From contig CAJVGD010000001.1 of the NCBI GenBank assembly GCA_910890315.1, positions 2,170,001-2,234,000 of the forward strand: a DNA stretch of 64,000 nucleotides. Reading direction: 5' to 3'. Each line of letters starts with the position of its first letter. Positions within the stretch are counted from its first letter, which is position 1. Made by a program: the position numbers and the translations under genes. The notes below the pieces were generated by a model, which did not search any database, was not told the origin of the DNA, and saw only the letters and a program-made list of their open reading frames with translations. Origin of the DNA: Serendipita indica DSM 11827 (lineage: Eukaryota > Basidiomycota > Agaricomycetes > Sebacinales > Serendipitaceae). This document shows, piece after piece, positions 48,501-61,878 of the stretch.

Positions 48501-49576
48501 TTTCGAAGGCACTCCATGACGAGCTTGATCTCCTCGGATTGGAGCTGGGCGTCGATTGCTTCCAAGGCTCTCTCAAGAGAAAGCCAAAAGTTGATCTCCT
48601 GAGATGCGGTTCCGGCTTTGACATCTCGTGAAAGCTTTGTGACGGTCTGAATGGCCTTGATCCAGCCATTGACATGCGATTGGAGGGTGTTCAGGAATGT
48701 GCTGTCGTTGAGATACGCCTCTGGAATGATGCTAGTGTCAATATGGATCTTGGCTTCTCGTGCGGCGTCGACAGCCTTCTGAATGACAGGATGGATGATG
48801 AGGTGCGTCTCCGGTATTTCCACGTTCTGCTGCAGATGGAATAGCGAGAGTTCTAGCTCGGCAAATTTCTTCTTTGCATTGGGAATACCTAGATGGCCAT
48901 GTAAGGTTGAGTAACACCAAGGAATTTATTCTCACCAATCTTGCTGTCACTGTCTCGAACGCCATGCCTTGTCCCAACGAATGCATCGAACCAAGGCTTG
49001 ACAGCTTGGCTAACGACGGCATGTAAACTCTCATAGGGCGTATCTTCGTCACCAAAGAGGTTGAGTATTTGAATCTGAGAAGCCATAGGTACGGTAGAAT
49101 CCAACGATGGGACGCGTTTGATCAAGGCAAGAGTTGTGACATTGGAGGGTGTGTATGCCAACGAGGATGCAAGAGAATATCTATAATTCGGTGTCGTTGT
49201 TTCGTCTGTGAATATGGAGCGGGTGAGTGGCATATAAATAGAGCGGAAGTGGCGCACCATGCAACTCGTCTGAGATTTTGGCAACGTACAACGGGCCACC
49301 GGGCTGTGTTGCAAACTGGGTAACGCGTTCTTCGAAATCTGGGTCACTAAAGATGCCATCTTCGAGTTCTGAGGGTGTTGCTCCCAAGACGGGAGGTAAA
49401 AGTGCGAGAAGGTAGTCTCGAAATGTGGACGCATCAAACGGAAGGGGAGCAGCCGCAGGTGTTGAAGTTGCTGGACCATCTACGCTGCTCCCGTTGAGGT
49501 GATCGAGACCATTGACTCCTGGGGATGCGTGTCCGTTTGGAAAACCGCTCTGCAGTGGCGGACTGGCGACATCCAT
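45567..49576 (-). CDS. Cytoplasmic dynein heavy chain, N-terminal tail (DHC_N1) as a separate gene
   Basis: About 1,200 residues over some 10 exons match only the tail of cytoplasmic dynein 1 heavy chain. The part from ATG 49576 ([11 protein letters not shown], then [15 protein letters not shown]) is the N-terminal dimerisation region. Then come [84 protein letters not shown] and [20 protein letters not shown], all of the region that binds intermediate and light intermediate chains. It ends [12 protein letters not shown] with TAA 45567-45569. The linker, all six AAA modules and the stalk are missing. This matches my recollection that agaricomycetes such as Schizophyllum commune encode the heavy chain as two genes, tail and motor separately. 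Confidence 0.88.
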
Positions 49577-49839
49577 CGCGTATTGAGGATATAAGAATGC
49601 TGTTGATCGTCTGTTCCGTTCTTATTCTTCGATGACTGGATGCGTTGATCGCGCAGAGCTTGCTCGATACCAAAGAACGCGAGCTGAGGCCAGTCTTTTC
49701 GCGGAAAGAGATTAGCTGAGAATGAAATGTTCCATAAAGTGTATATTCCTTACGCGTACGCTTCGTTCCAAGTTGCCAAAGGGGCTTCGAGTCGTGGCGG
49801 CAGAGTCCAACAAGGTGCCGCTCAAACTTGTCCTCTGCC
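49577..49839. promoter_or_regulatory. Bidirectional promoter region of the dynein tail and MYST genes
   Basis: 263 bases between two divergent ATGs. No TATA box obvious. Confidence 0.45.
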
Positions 49840-52045
<2,206 letters not shown>

Positions 52046-53308
52046 GGCTAGAGGGGGACGTACTGACGTCGCTTTGTGTCATACTATGTGCAGAGCAGCA
52101 TACGTGCGTTGCGTTGCCCGTATCCTGCACGCATGCCGCTTGACGAGGTCACAAGCTGCAGCCATCTCTCCATGTCATTCTCTCTTGGGCTCTATGTATC
52201 TTGATACGAGCTGTATCATAACCTGCTAAGTCACAATTGCTTTTCTAATAGCCCAAGGTTTTTTCATCTTCCATTGTAAATACTGTCGATTCAGTGGTAC
52301 AAGCACACAAAACAAGAAACCACGCCACGATCTCCAACGTCTTCGTCTTCGCCCGTCCATCCTCTCCGACCTTGGAAAGGAACAGGTTAGAAACAGGAGA
52401 AATAGGAGGCGGGAATTGAGAAGGAAGATATAAATCGTAGGGTAGGTGAATATCCGGGAAGGAGCACAGAACATGGAGCAAGCACAGTTTGATTTGATAT
52501 GATGGAATAGTAAACAAGTCGAGTGGCCCAAACTTCGACGCCGCATCCTCGACGTCGAGGCACATTCGAGTTTAAACAGAGAGAGCGCAGCGGAGTGGTG
52601 AAGAGGGGGCAGAAACTAGCTGCGCCGCCGCCGTCGCCAGGCGCCTCTTGGGAGCTGCATGCACACTGTGCCGCATGTCATTGTCCAATCGTCGTCATCG
52701 TCGTCGTCTTGGTCGTTGTCGTTCGTAGGGAAGAATGCGAGAGCGAGAATGCACGATGTGATGGATTGCAGTGCAAAATGCACAAAGAATAGCAAAGGGC
52801 AACATGGTGATGGATGGGATGGGATATATGAAGGTCGATTGCACTAGAAGGTTTGCAATATGGAATGCCGATGCCAATGATGAGATGGATGTACGAGCGT
52901 GTACAAGAGGGAATGCATGCTGCACGTGCATTCGTCAGCGAGGAACAAGGCGCGAGGGGTGACCTCCCCTCTAGCGCATGGAAATTGGTATGCTTGAGAT
53001 GGTGGTATCCATAGTTTCAGAAAAACAAACAGCGACGACAGACGACGGAGGATGGACAGATGCGGGGAGAGATTGGAGGGGGACGGGCGTAGACGTCCAA
53101 ATCCATTTGGGAGAATTCGGCTCGTCTACGACGAACAGAGATCATCCAGTGAGATAGGGGTGGGTGCTTGAGAATTGACGGTATTAGTTTCAGATAGGAG
53201 GGTGGCTGAGAAAAAAAAAAGGGAGAATGGCATTCTTTGTATTTGACTTTGCTCTGCATTTGCGTTTCGACAAGACTGGAGACTGACATTCGATGTCCGT
53301 CTTCCCTA
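52046..53308. other. Convergent 3' flank between the MYST and C2H2 genes
   Basis: About 1.26 kb. It contains a GTC/GTT triplet-rich tract near 52690-52725 and a run of ten A (53211-53220). I see no gene. Confidence 0.45.
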
Positions 53309-55339
53309 TTATTGCGGCTTAGACTGGTGAGGTGGGAGCGCACGCGCATCGCTCACGCGTTCCCACCCACCAGCCGCACCGGCGCTCCCAAAGTGATAGG
53401 CCGCACTCGATGCTGGGCCATTGCTCGCAGCACCCGCACCGCTCGAGAGTCCAAGCGACGTCGTGTCGTCGCTGTATCGAATTGGTGGCAGGATCAACGA
53501 GCTCTGACCGGCTGGATGGGCCGATGGCTGCTGCGGATGGTGGGCATGGTGCTGAGGGTGATGGCCCGGAAAGTGGCCTCCACTCGACATTCTCGGCGAG
53601 TTGGTCACAGACTGGCTATGACGAGACGTCTCGCCGTAGCCAACGGGGGCAGGGTGTTGCTGCTGCTGGATCACATCCACAGGCACATAGGTCATCATCC
53701 CGCCCGAGTGAGGATATACAGGCATGGCACCGTTTGTCGGAGCCGTAGGCGCGCTCATTGAACCATGGCGGGTCACAGGACGGCTCGCTTCGCCGCCGCC
53801 TCCCGAGTTGGAGTGGGCATGATGAGGCGCATAATGGGCGTGGTAGGACCGATGTTCGACCGTAGGCGAGCTTGCTGCGCTGTGATAGACGGCGGCAGCG
53901 GCAGCAGCAGCGTGGTTGTACGACTCTGAATACGACTGGTGGCGGCTGGGCTGGTGGGGAAGAGCTTGATGCAAGTGTGCATTGGCAATGTGGGGCGAGG
54001 TTGTCGCACTCTCATAGCCTCCAACACGACCATAGGAGCCGGCCGCGGTCGTGTTTGCGCTCGCGTTCATGGGGTATCCAGAATGGGAATGCGAGCGTTG
54101 GTGACCGTGATGATGATGTTGCACGGTCGGTGGAGGATGGTGGTATTCTGCCGCGGTGGGAAACGTGGCCGTGGCCAACGGGTACGAGGAACGGAGACCG
54201 CCGGCAGACGATGGCGGTTCACCCTCGTAGTATGCACCATTTGTGGTGGTTGGGCCCGCGGGATGAACAGGATGATAGTAGCTAGTTGGGCTTTCGACAT
54301 ACGAGTTTCTATGTGCGATATGCGGGTGGGGATGGTGCGCCTGGTGATGCTGCTGTTGCTGTTGTTGTTGGTGTTGCTGCTGTTGCTGGTGATAGGCAAG
54401 CTCGAGGGCATTGCTCATCTCTGGACTGGTCGCACCAGACGAACCCGAGCCGGAAACCGAGGCAGGGTTGCGAACGGTGTGGGGGAGGCAGCCATGTGCA
54501 TACCAATAGTCATAGGCGCTAGAGAGCGGGGGTGGGGGAGGACTGGGGGACCAATCGCGCTCGACAGGATTACCGTGTGCATCCAACGAATGGCTCACGG
54601 GCGTTTGCTCGACGGTACTGGACAAGGACGAGCCAAGTGGCGGGGGACCTCCCAACGAGTGGGTGTCGAGCGGCTTGAGCTCGGTTGGCGAGATGAGCAT
54701 GTCCGGAGGATGGCCCGTAGTTGCCGTGCTTTCATGACTTGTCCCGTCGAGTTGGTCAGACGAGGCAGACGGGCCCGCGTTGAGCATCGATTGGGCGGCA
54801 TTTGCACGCCGTGGATTGACGACGAGATGGGTGCGGTAGCTGAGGACAGAATTGCCAAACGGAGTAGATAAGCCGTCAGTATACAAATCAAGTGCACCAA
54901 ACGATGACATCCCCCCAGACATCCCCCAGACCCGGTGGCTGGTGAGCACGTGTAGGGGGGGAAAGTTGAGGCCCAGAGACGAAAGAGGAAAACGAGCTCG
55001 TTGGGCTCTGGAAAAATTGGGAATAAAAAAAAAGAAGACTCACTGCTGTTGAAGATTGTCCTTTCGTGAGCAACGCATCTCGCAGCCTGGGTAGTCGCAT
55101 GCATAGCGGCGCTCTCCCGTGTGGACGCGTGAATGGCGGACGAGATGGGAGCGAGTAGCAAACTTGCGAGAGCAGTGGGAGCATTCGAATGACGCCTTTT
55201 TCTTTTTGCCAGCCGCGTTGGAGCCCTTTGGCGGGTAGTCTGCGTTGTTGTTTGCGACAACGTCGACGGCAGCGGCAGCAGCAGCAGCAACAACCGCAGC
55301 CGTGTCCTGAGTGCGGACGACGAGCGAAGATGCTGGCAT
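53309..55339 (-). CDS. C2H2 zinc-finger transcription factor with Gln/His-rich C-terminal region
   Basis: The first exon holds an Ala-rich run, a basic KKKK patch and two C2H2 fingers: ECSHCSRKFATRSHLVRH-x3-H and CDYPGCEMRCSRKDNLQQ-HH. The second finger is completed across an intron of about 120 bases at 54953-55070. The long second exon has polyGln/His (54330-54400), HHHHGH and AAAAAAA runs, and Ser/Pro/Tyr-rich stretches typical of activation regions. It ends at TAG 53309-53311. The first in-frame ATG is at 55339; the frame is open further up, so an earlier start through a spliced leader is possible. The target is not known. Divergent from GAR1. Confidence 0.8.
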
Positions 55340-55602
55340 TTGCTGCGTTTCTGGGTTGATTTCGAGTAAAAGAGGAGGATGTGGTCCGGGTCCAAGTTTG
55401 CGTTGCACAACCAGGACTCGAGGCAGAACGACCGACCAATGGACGGCCGCCTCACACTAAGGCACCGTCCTCGACGACGGAAACTCGGAAGATTGGGGGC
55501 CATTCCAATCGAGTAATTCAAAACTAAATCAAAGGAATTACTGGATAACTTGGATAGCAGTGGCGAACCCAACAATCGGAAAGCTTGGACATCACCGCCA
55601 AA

Positions 55603-56358
55603 ATGAGTAGAGCAAGAGGCGGATTCAGAGGCGATCGGGGAAGAGGTCTGTCTATTCTACAATTACTTATTTCCCCCCCTTGTTCAACCGTCCAAAAGGC
55701 AGAGGAGGTCCCTCGCGCGGTGGCTTTCAGCGCCAGTTTGACACGGGTCCGCCAGACACTGTCCTCGGTGCGTGAAACAGCATGTAAAAAACTATTCACA
55801 CCGACCATTCACCAGAAATGGGCCAGTTTATCCACGCCGTAGAGGACGAGATGCTCTGTTCATCCGTGCTAAAAGACAAGATTCCCTATTTTAACGCGCC
55901 CATCTACCTCGAAAACAAATCCTCCATCGGTAAAGTCGACGAGATTCTCGGTCCTATCAACGAGGTCTACTTTTCCGTCAAAATGGCAGAAGGAATGGTT
56001 GCTTCCAGCTTCCGCAAAGGCGACAAGGTCTACATTGGCGCTGACAAGCTTCTTCCACTTGAACGATTCCTTCCAAAGCCAAAAGAACATAAAGGTGCGT
56101 TCCCGTGTTACCCATGGCACACAACCGTTTCGACCGGCGCGGTTTCGCCGCTCTGTCTCACCAATGTCAAAAAAGAAACCAAACTGACACACATTCGTTG
56201 CATCACAATGGACTCGCTGGCTCGATCGATGACGGTTGTCTCGCTTTTGACACTGGCCTTGTTCGGTCACCCCGTGCCGTTGGCCCCCCGTGATTGATCA
56301 CAGAAAGTACGTCCGTCCGTTGTCCTGAAACGTCCCTACGGACAGATCTCCCACACAT

Positions 56359-56389
<31 letters not shown>

Positions 56390-56743
56390 CAATCACATTA
56401 CACATTTGCCGACACGCCCTGCATGACGACCAGACAAGTCGCCCTGCAATCTCCCACTTCCCATATTCTCTCTTCTCATGAAATTAAAATTTTACAACTC
56501 ATCTCGATCTCTACAGAACGCGGTGGCGCACGTGGTGTCGGTCGCGGTGCAGGGCGAGGCGCAGGCACGCGCGGAGGGCCCCGAGGACGAGGAGGAGCTG
56601 GAGCTGGTGGCTCATTTGGACGTGGAGGAAGAGGTGGCTCAATGGGACGAGGAGGCGCTGGCCGGGGAGGATTTGGAAGGGGCAGAGGCGCACCGGCTGG
56701 CGGCGGTGGTCCACGAGGAAGAGGTCGATTCGCACCGTATTAG
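55603..56743 (+). CDS. GAR1: GAR1, H/ACA small nucleolar RNP subunit
   Basis: Gar1 is a core protein of H/ACA snoRNPs, which guide pseudouridylation of rRNA in the nucleolus. Exon 1 (55603-55645) and exon 2 (from 55700) give an N-terminal RGG-type region ([18 protein letters not shown]). Exon 3, from about 55817, holds the conserved core: [69 protein letters not shown]. After a 422-base intron (56095-56516) the last exon encodes a long Gly/Arg-rich tail ending FAPY. The intron is many times longer than its neighbours and contains a CA/TA repeat. Intact. Confidence 0.94.
56348..56391. repeat. (CA)n(TA)n microsatellite in the last GAR1 intron
   Basis: About 44 bases of alternating CA and then TA dinucleotides. 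Confidence 0.8.
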
Positions 56744-56950
56744 AATCCTCTTATTCGAGTACGTTGTACTACCACAGCCATAATCAAAAAGTCCCAGGCG
56801 ACAAATCGTTGGCCAAATGTGGTATATGCAAGCTGGCTATCCGGTCATGAATTTCATCTTTACCCACTCGTTTCTCCTATCTGGTGCGAAAATGCGAGAG
56901 ATGCTCGGCAACACTACGGATTGGTTTGTGACCTGGCCACATTCCACGCA

Positions 56951-58089
56951 ATGGCGACAATTCCAGCCCATCTCCGAGAAAACAAGCCCTTATCGATTCT
57001 TCTTGCATCTATTGCCGCATTTGTCATCGCTAGACACACTCTCTCTCGCAAAGCCCGTCGGACGACGACAATCCCACGCAACCAGGAGCGCGTCGTCATC
57101 ATTGGAGCGTCCTCGGGTGTAGGAAGGGAAATCGCAAAGATATATGCGTCCAGAGGCGCACTTGTTTGTCTCGTCGGTCGACGGCAAAAGGAGCTCGACG
57201 AGGCTACGCAAGAATGCCTTCAGTTATACCCCGAGGATACAGATAAATCCACTCGGAAAGCAATCTACAAAGTAGCAGACTCTACAGACGCTGTCCAGCT
57301 CGTCGCTTTGCGCGACTTTGTCAATGCACGTGAGTGGCCGACCATATACCCGGTCTGGCTAGATGGAGAAACTCATCATACATGTAGATTGGGGACAAGT
57401 CGATACGCTTTTTATTTGCGCAGGCGTATCATCTCTTCGTCCATTGCTCGAAGTGGCCGGTTCACCGCACGGAGTCGTCGACACGACGGTGGAAGGGATT
57501 CAGCATACCCAAGCCATAGCGCAAAAGGCCATTGACGGCAACTTTATTGGGCCCCTCTCTGCCGCACTCACCTTTGTACGTCCTCCTCTGACGCGTTCTA
57601 CCCTGACCGAGTCTGACCACCGGTTTTCCTCACACACAGATTCCTTTCCTGCAGCACACCTCTCCCGCACCAGCGATCCACCTCGTTTCCTCTCTCGCAG
57701 CTCTCATTCCTCCGCCAACACGAACGCTCTACAGCGCAACAAAGGCATCCTCGCTCATGCTCTTCCGTGCCCTCTCCATCGAACACCCACGCATCTCGTT
57801 TAGCCACATTTGTCCCGGGACGATTCAGGGCAACTTTCGTGCGTCTGCCGTCGACGTTGTAGGCGCCCGTGTGACAGTCCCAAACGGAGGCGTACGCGAG
57901 AACCTGGACGGTGCAATGTCCGCGAGGGACGTGGCGAAACGATGTATAAGGATGGTGGACGAAGGTCAGACGGGAGTGGAAATTATACCTCTCAAGTACA
58001 AGGCCGGCTTCTTTCTCAGCTGGCTCTTCCCTGCTTGGATCGACAAAAAAGCGAGGCAAAAGTATGATTTCACGTCTTTTTCGCAATAG
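56951..58089 (+). CDS. Membrane-anchored short-chain dehydrogenase/reductase
   Basis: ATG 56951 gives MATIPAHLRENKPLSILLAS and a hydrophobic segment (LSILLASIAAFVIA), a likely N-terminal anchor. The Rossmann motif is VVIIGASSGVGREIA (T/x-G-x3-G-x-G). A strand VDTLFICAGVSSL replaces the usual NNAG with CAG. Then come NFIGPLSAALTF, the Ser strand HLVSSLAALIPP, and the catalytic LYSATKAS (Y-x3-K). A C-terminal FFLSWLFPAWID suggests a second membrane contact. There are two or three short introns. It reduces or oxidises a hydroxyl/keto group with NAD(P)(H), perhaps on a lipid at the ER; the substrate cannot be told. The stop is at 58087-58089. Confidence 0.85.
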
Positions 58090-58516
58090 TAAGGACGCAC
58101 CGTGCATTGAACGCATTGCACCCATGCATCGGAGATCGAGGTTGGTCAATCTCATCGGACTGAACACGGAGGACGACGCACTACATCGTCGCGTTTCACA
58201 GACGCTGAGGGACTGTTCCTGGCAAGGCCATTCGTCAACAGTATTCACACCACTGCCAGGAAGACGCCTTCGGCTCGGATGGCAGCCACGACAATCCAAG
58301 ACGGTTTCGACATGTTGACTAGCCAAACATGCAATTTTAGCTCAATCGCCCAATCTTGCGAGTACTCGAGAAATCGTATAAAAAGGGGTACGTATGCTGA
58401 GGGCTAAGGTCGTCGCTCTCAGCCATGTCCTGGAACTGGTCGTTATTGATGAATGCTTACGGTTTGTAACTCTTTCTAAAGGCTGTGATGGCGAGCTCGC
58501 TTACTATACTACAGAT
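58090..58516. other. Intergenic region with the zf10 promoter
   Basis: About 430 bases. TATAAAAAG at 58377-58385 is the only recognisable element. Confidence 0.45.
58377..58385 (+). promoter_or_regulatory. TATA box of zf10
   Basis: TATAAAAAG 132 bases before the chosen ATG at 58517; an earlier ATG at 58394 is too close to be the start. Confidence 0.5.
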
Positions 58517-59257
58517 ATGAACGACCTTGGCGAATGGTGGCCCCTTGACACCATGAATATAAATTCCGACGCGACTGCTCCGGTTGAGAGCACGAGGAAC
58601 GAGGATCAGGGCTCGACCCATGTTATTGAACACGCACCGCTCGTCGACGCATCTGCGTGGAGTACGTTCGATTATGGTTCGGTCCCGGCCTACCCCGCGC
58701 GTGGCCTTCGATCCGACCTCCGGGCTCAGTCTACATCGTCTTATGGTATAAATACTCGACTACGCCCAAGTCTTGGTCCCACTTCCAGCGCTGACGACCG
58801 CCTACCCCAACGCGCCAGCACCGTCGAACACGCCTTTCCCATCCCTACTCCCCCAACCACAGCCGGCTCACTGTAAACGACCATTGTGCTCTTACTGCGG
58901 TCGTACACACACGCGTCCCGTGAGAGACAGAGCATGTCGTAACAAGCATTTAGGACTCTTGCCTTTTGTATGTGGTGGAGACTGCGGCAAACTGGAATGG
59001 TCAGTGCTCCTTCTATCGGGATACTCTGGAAGACTAACAAGCGTGGCTAAACACCGTGTCAGTCTCAAGATCTTTGCAAGCGCAGAGCGAAAGGCGGCCC
59101 ATGTGCGTGGTCGTGTCAACTGCGAGGTGTGGTACGTCTGTCGCGTACCGTGATATAAGCTCTCGTTTTGACTTTTTTTTTTTTTACGCGCAGCGGACGG
59201 CCTGGGTGGCGTAAGAATCAGAGTCGCCACCGTGCACGATGCAATCCCAGTCTTTGA
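58517..59257 (+). CDS. zf10: distant-copy member of the Cys/His-rich family
   Basis: Exon 1 (MNDLGEWWPLDTMN...) ends at a Tyr-Gly codon pair near 58745; an intron of about 43 bases joins ALTTAYPNAP. Exon 2 has CSYCGRTHTRPVRDRACRNK and PFVCGGDCGKLE. Exon 3 reads LKIFASAERKAAH then NCEVC; exon 4 is CGRPGWRKNQSRHRARC, with TGA at 59255-59257. The His-to-Cys gap is x6 rather than the x10 of zf1-zf9, so this copy and zf11 form their own subgroup. The last intron has a run of 13 T before the acceptor. The phase-2 Cys-splitting introns are kept. Looks intact. Confidence 0.8.
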
Positions 59258-60537
59258 TCGCTCAGTCACCCCCATTTCAGCGTACCAGAGTTTATGGCAA
59301 ATGGCAGTTCTGGAGGATGACCGTCCCGTTCCGGCCGGCCAGAGACGCGGCGCCTACCAGGATCAGCAAACTTATGAAGCATTCAGTTGAGAAACGTCCG
59401 TCAAGCTCTATGATCAATCCAAGGTCAGTCGTACCAAGTCTGATTCCATTGTATGTTCTACGCTCCGGCTACCAAAATACTAGTATCGCTACAAAGAAAT
59501 TGTATATAATCTTGCACATATATCCAAACTTTTGTAGTCTTTATGGTTAGCGTCGCAAGTCTGAAAGAAACCGACGGTCTTCTTGTAGGCCATCTGATGA
59601 AGGGTCAAAAGTATAAAATTAAACCTAAATAGAATGATATTTAAGAGGACAAATGCGCTCCATTTTTAAAAAAAAGTTTTTGAAATTAACGTGCATCTCG
59701 GCGACCCGAACCCACGTCCTCAGGACAGCTGCTGCTCAAGTTCGCGTCTTATCGTCTGGATAACTCCGCTAGAATTCCTAGTCTTGCAAAAAGCCTCACT
59801 TAACACCATACCGGCCGGCCAATTACGAGCAAAGGATGTATCCTTAACCTGATTCACAAGTGCAAACTTCAATCCAATTCCCTGTACTATGCATAGAGAA
59901 CAGGTGTTCTGCAGCACCATGCAGTAGCCGCTTGAGTAGATCCTAGCAAGTATTTGGAATGTAGCCTGCGCTCTGAGTCGTCCTATAGAGTGGTAGGGGG
60001 GGCGAAGATGTTGACGAAGCTGATCGACTTCTCGCTCTACTAGTCAACTACGGAATTGCGGATTTGTCGTGGTCCAGCGGTGTCAACATGGAACTTGGCG
60101 GGGGGTGGATACTGCTCCCTACGCGATATATCCCAAGTAAAGCCAGCCGCTTCTTATAACCTTGACTCGAGAAACGGTGTTTGATACACGCCGTACCGAT
60201 ACGTTTAACGTGACCACGAATCTTCTTCGTACACGACTCCAACCTAGTGCTTGCTGGAGCTGCGTCATCCGACGATTTTACAAATGTGCGAAGCGCACCA
60301 TCGGCCGATAACTAACGGGGGAGGTAAGCCTGGGATCAAGTTGACCAGCCAGGCACGTCCCTAGTGTGCCGTGACATTGGTGGATGCTTCGATCAATTAA
60401 CATGACCTCGATTACTTAGGATACATCCTATCCACCATTGAACATGGCCTCGACAATAAAATTCTGATGTAGACATAATATCACGAAAGATATAAAAGCA
60501 TGCGTGTTCCAGAGAAGGTACAAAGTATCGCTGAGCC
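59258..60537. other. Intergenic region between zf10 and zf11
   Basis: About 1.3 kb. A minus-strand stretch at about 59680-59790 looks like a worn tRNA-derived sequence (A-box-like TAGCGGAGTTATCC, B-box-like GGTTCGGGTCGCC, then T-rich). TATAAAAG at 60491 belongs to zf11. No intact gene. Confidence 0.4.
60491..60498 (+). promoter_or_regulatory. TATA box of zf11
   Basis: TATAAAAG, as in the other members, 47 bases before an ATG at 60538. Confidence 0.5.
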
Positions 60538-61299
60538 ATGTCTTCGAATTTGAATACTCGTTGATACTATCGTCAGTGTCCCTTCCACTCTTCTTACCAG
60601 CTATTGCCGACGTTGGACATGAGAGCGATCATATCGCTGATGCAAACTCACTTTAGAAGCTCATTATGCCCCAGAAATCGACCTCTGGCCTTTTTCGTCG
60701 ATAATGAGACATCTACTGGCCCAGATGCGGCCCACACGAGCACCCGGTCCCGGCCTCCAGCCAATGTCTCCCCGCCTCCCGTGGTCACCTTCGACCCACT
60801 TGCATGGACCAACATTATTCAATCGGTCCATGAAGCTTCTATCCCACTCGTGCCCTCGGCGACATTGAGTACATCAGCCAATGCCATGTCTGCCATCAGT
60901 CAGGTGATTGCATCAACGTCCACGCACCCTATTCTACCTCAAAAAAAATGGACCTTCATGCCCTTGCTGCGGGGGGCGCTCACCCGCGACCCGTCCGCTT
61001 TCGAGCCTGCAGTAATAAACACCTTGGGCTGTATATTTTCGCGTGTGTCGGTGAGTGTGGCAAGGCAAATTGGTAAGCGGTACAGTCTATTCGATTCTAC
61101 GAGGGTTGCTGACGTCCTGGATTCTCCCCAGTGTTCAGACATTTGCGAACTCCGAGCGGAAGGCTGTTCATGTTAATGGTCGCACAAATTGCGAGTTTTG
61201 GTACGCATGCTGTACTCTAAATGGCCTCGGGACTGATTCAGTCGCACAGTGGAAAGCTGGGGCTGGAGGCGGAACCAAGCACAGCATCGTATGAGTTGC
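60538..61299 (+). pseudogene. zf11: pseudogene of the Cys/His-rich family
   Basis: The conserved block is present but scattered over frames. TGC-CCT-TGC-TGC at about 60960 matches the first module, but that frame soon meets two stops (TAATAA at 61012). CVGECGKAN, just before the donor at 61073, is in another frame. Exon 3 is intact (VQTFANSERKAVH, then NCEFC). Exon 4 starts CGKLG, then one extra base shifts to GWRRNQAQHRMSC. It is closest to zf10, sharing SERKAxH, x6 spacing and WR(K/R)NQ. At least three frame changes mark it as dead. The TATA box survives. Confidence 0.75.
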
Positions 61300-61878
61300 A
61301 GCTTGAGATTGATACGGTAAGATTTTGCATTTTGAGACGATCTAAACGAAATCTGTTACATGCTTTGCGCGTCGCTCGAATGTGCCTGAAATGTGATGGA
61401 GTGATCTTTATAAACCGTCAATCTTAGAGTCTAGTCAACAAGATATGCCACCATCTTGGCTTATGTCAGGCACGCCATAGTCTGTTCAGGTATTGTTCCA
61501 CTGAATATATATATTGCTTTGATCCTCTCATTGACACCCTCACTTGTAGTCTCCTGCTCACTGCTTGCGAGCTATTTGGTTGACGTTAGTAATCTAAGGC
61601 TGTAGCCTCGCTCACTTGTCCCTTAGCCACGACCAAGATGTCAGACGAGATTGCCTTGATTCTCGCAAACAGCGAGGACCGATGGACAGGCTCTCGTCGA
61701 ATAAATGCATAGTGAGCATACTAGATCACAACGCGATTATCTACAACGGGTTTCCAGTCTATTATGTAGGTGCAAGTAACGAGTGGTTCAAGAAACGAGG
61801 GACATCGAATAATGATCAAACTTGGAGACCGATAAAACATCTCCAGAGGTCGGATCCCAATTATTGATGAGGAGAAGA
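61300..61878. other. Intergenic region between zf11 and the exonuclease-like gene
   Basis: About 580 bases, nothing recognised. Confidence 0.35.

Noticed and set aside
53939-54871. Long plus-strand open frame opposite the C2H2 factor
   Set aside because: Antisense of polyGln/His coding sequence; Leu/Val runs are the complement of CAG/CAC repeats.
56282-56300. A three-base micro-exon (AAA) in the GAR1 intron between CACAG and GTACGT
   Set aside because: Direct joining of 56094 to 56517 already keeps the frame and gives the expected Arg/Gly tail, so no micro-exon is needed.
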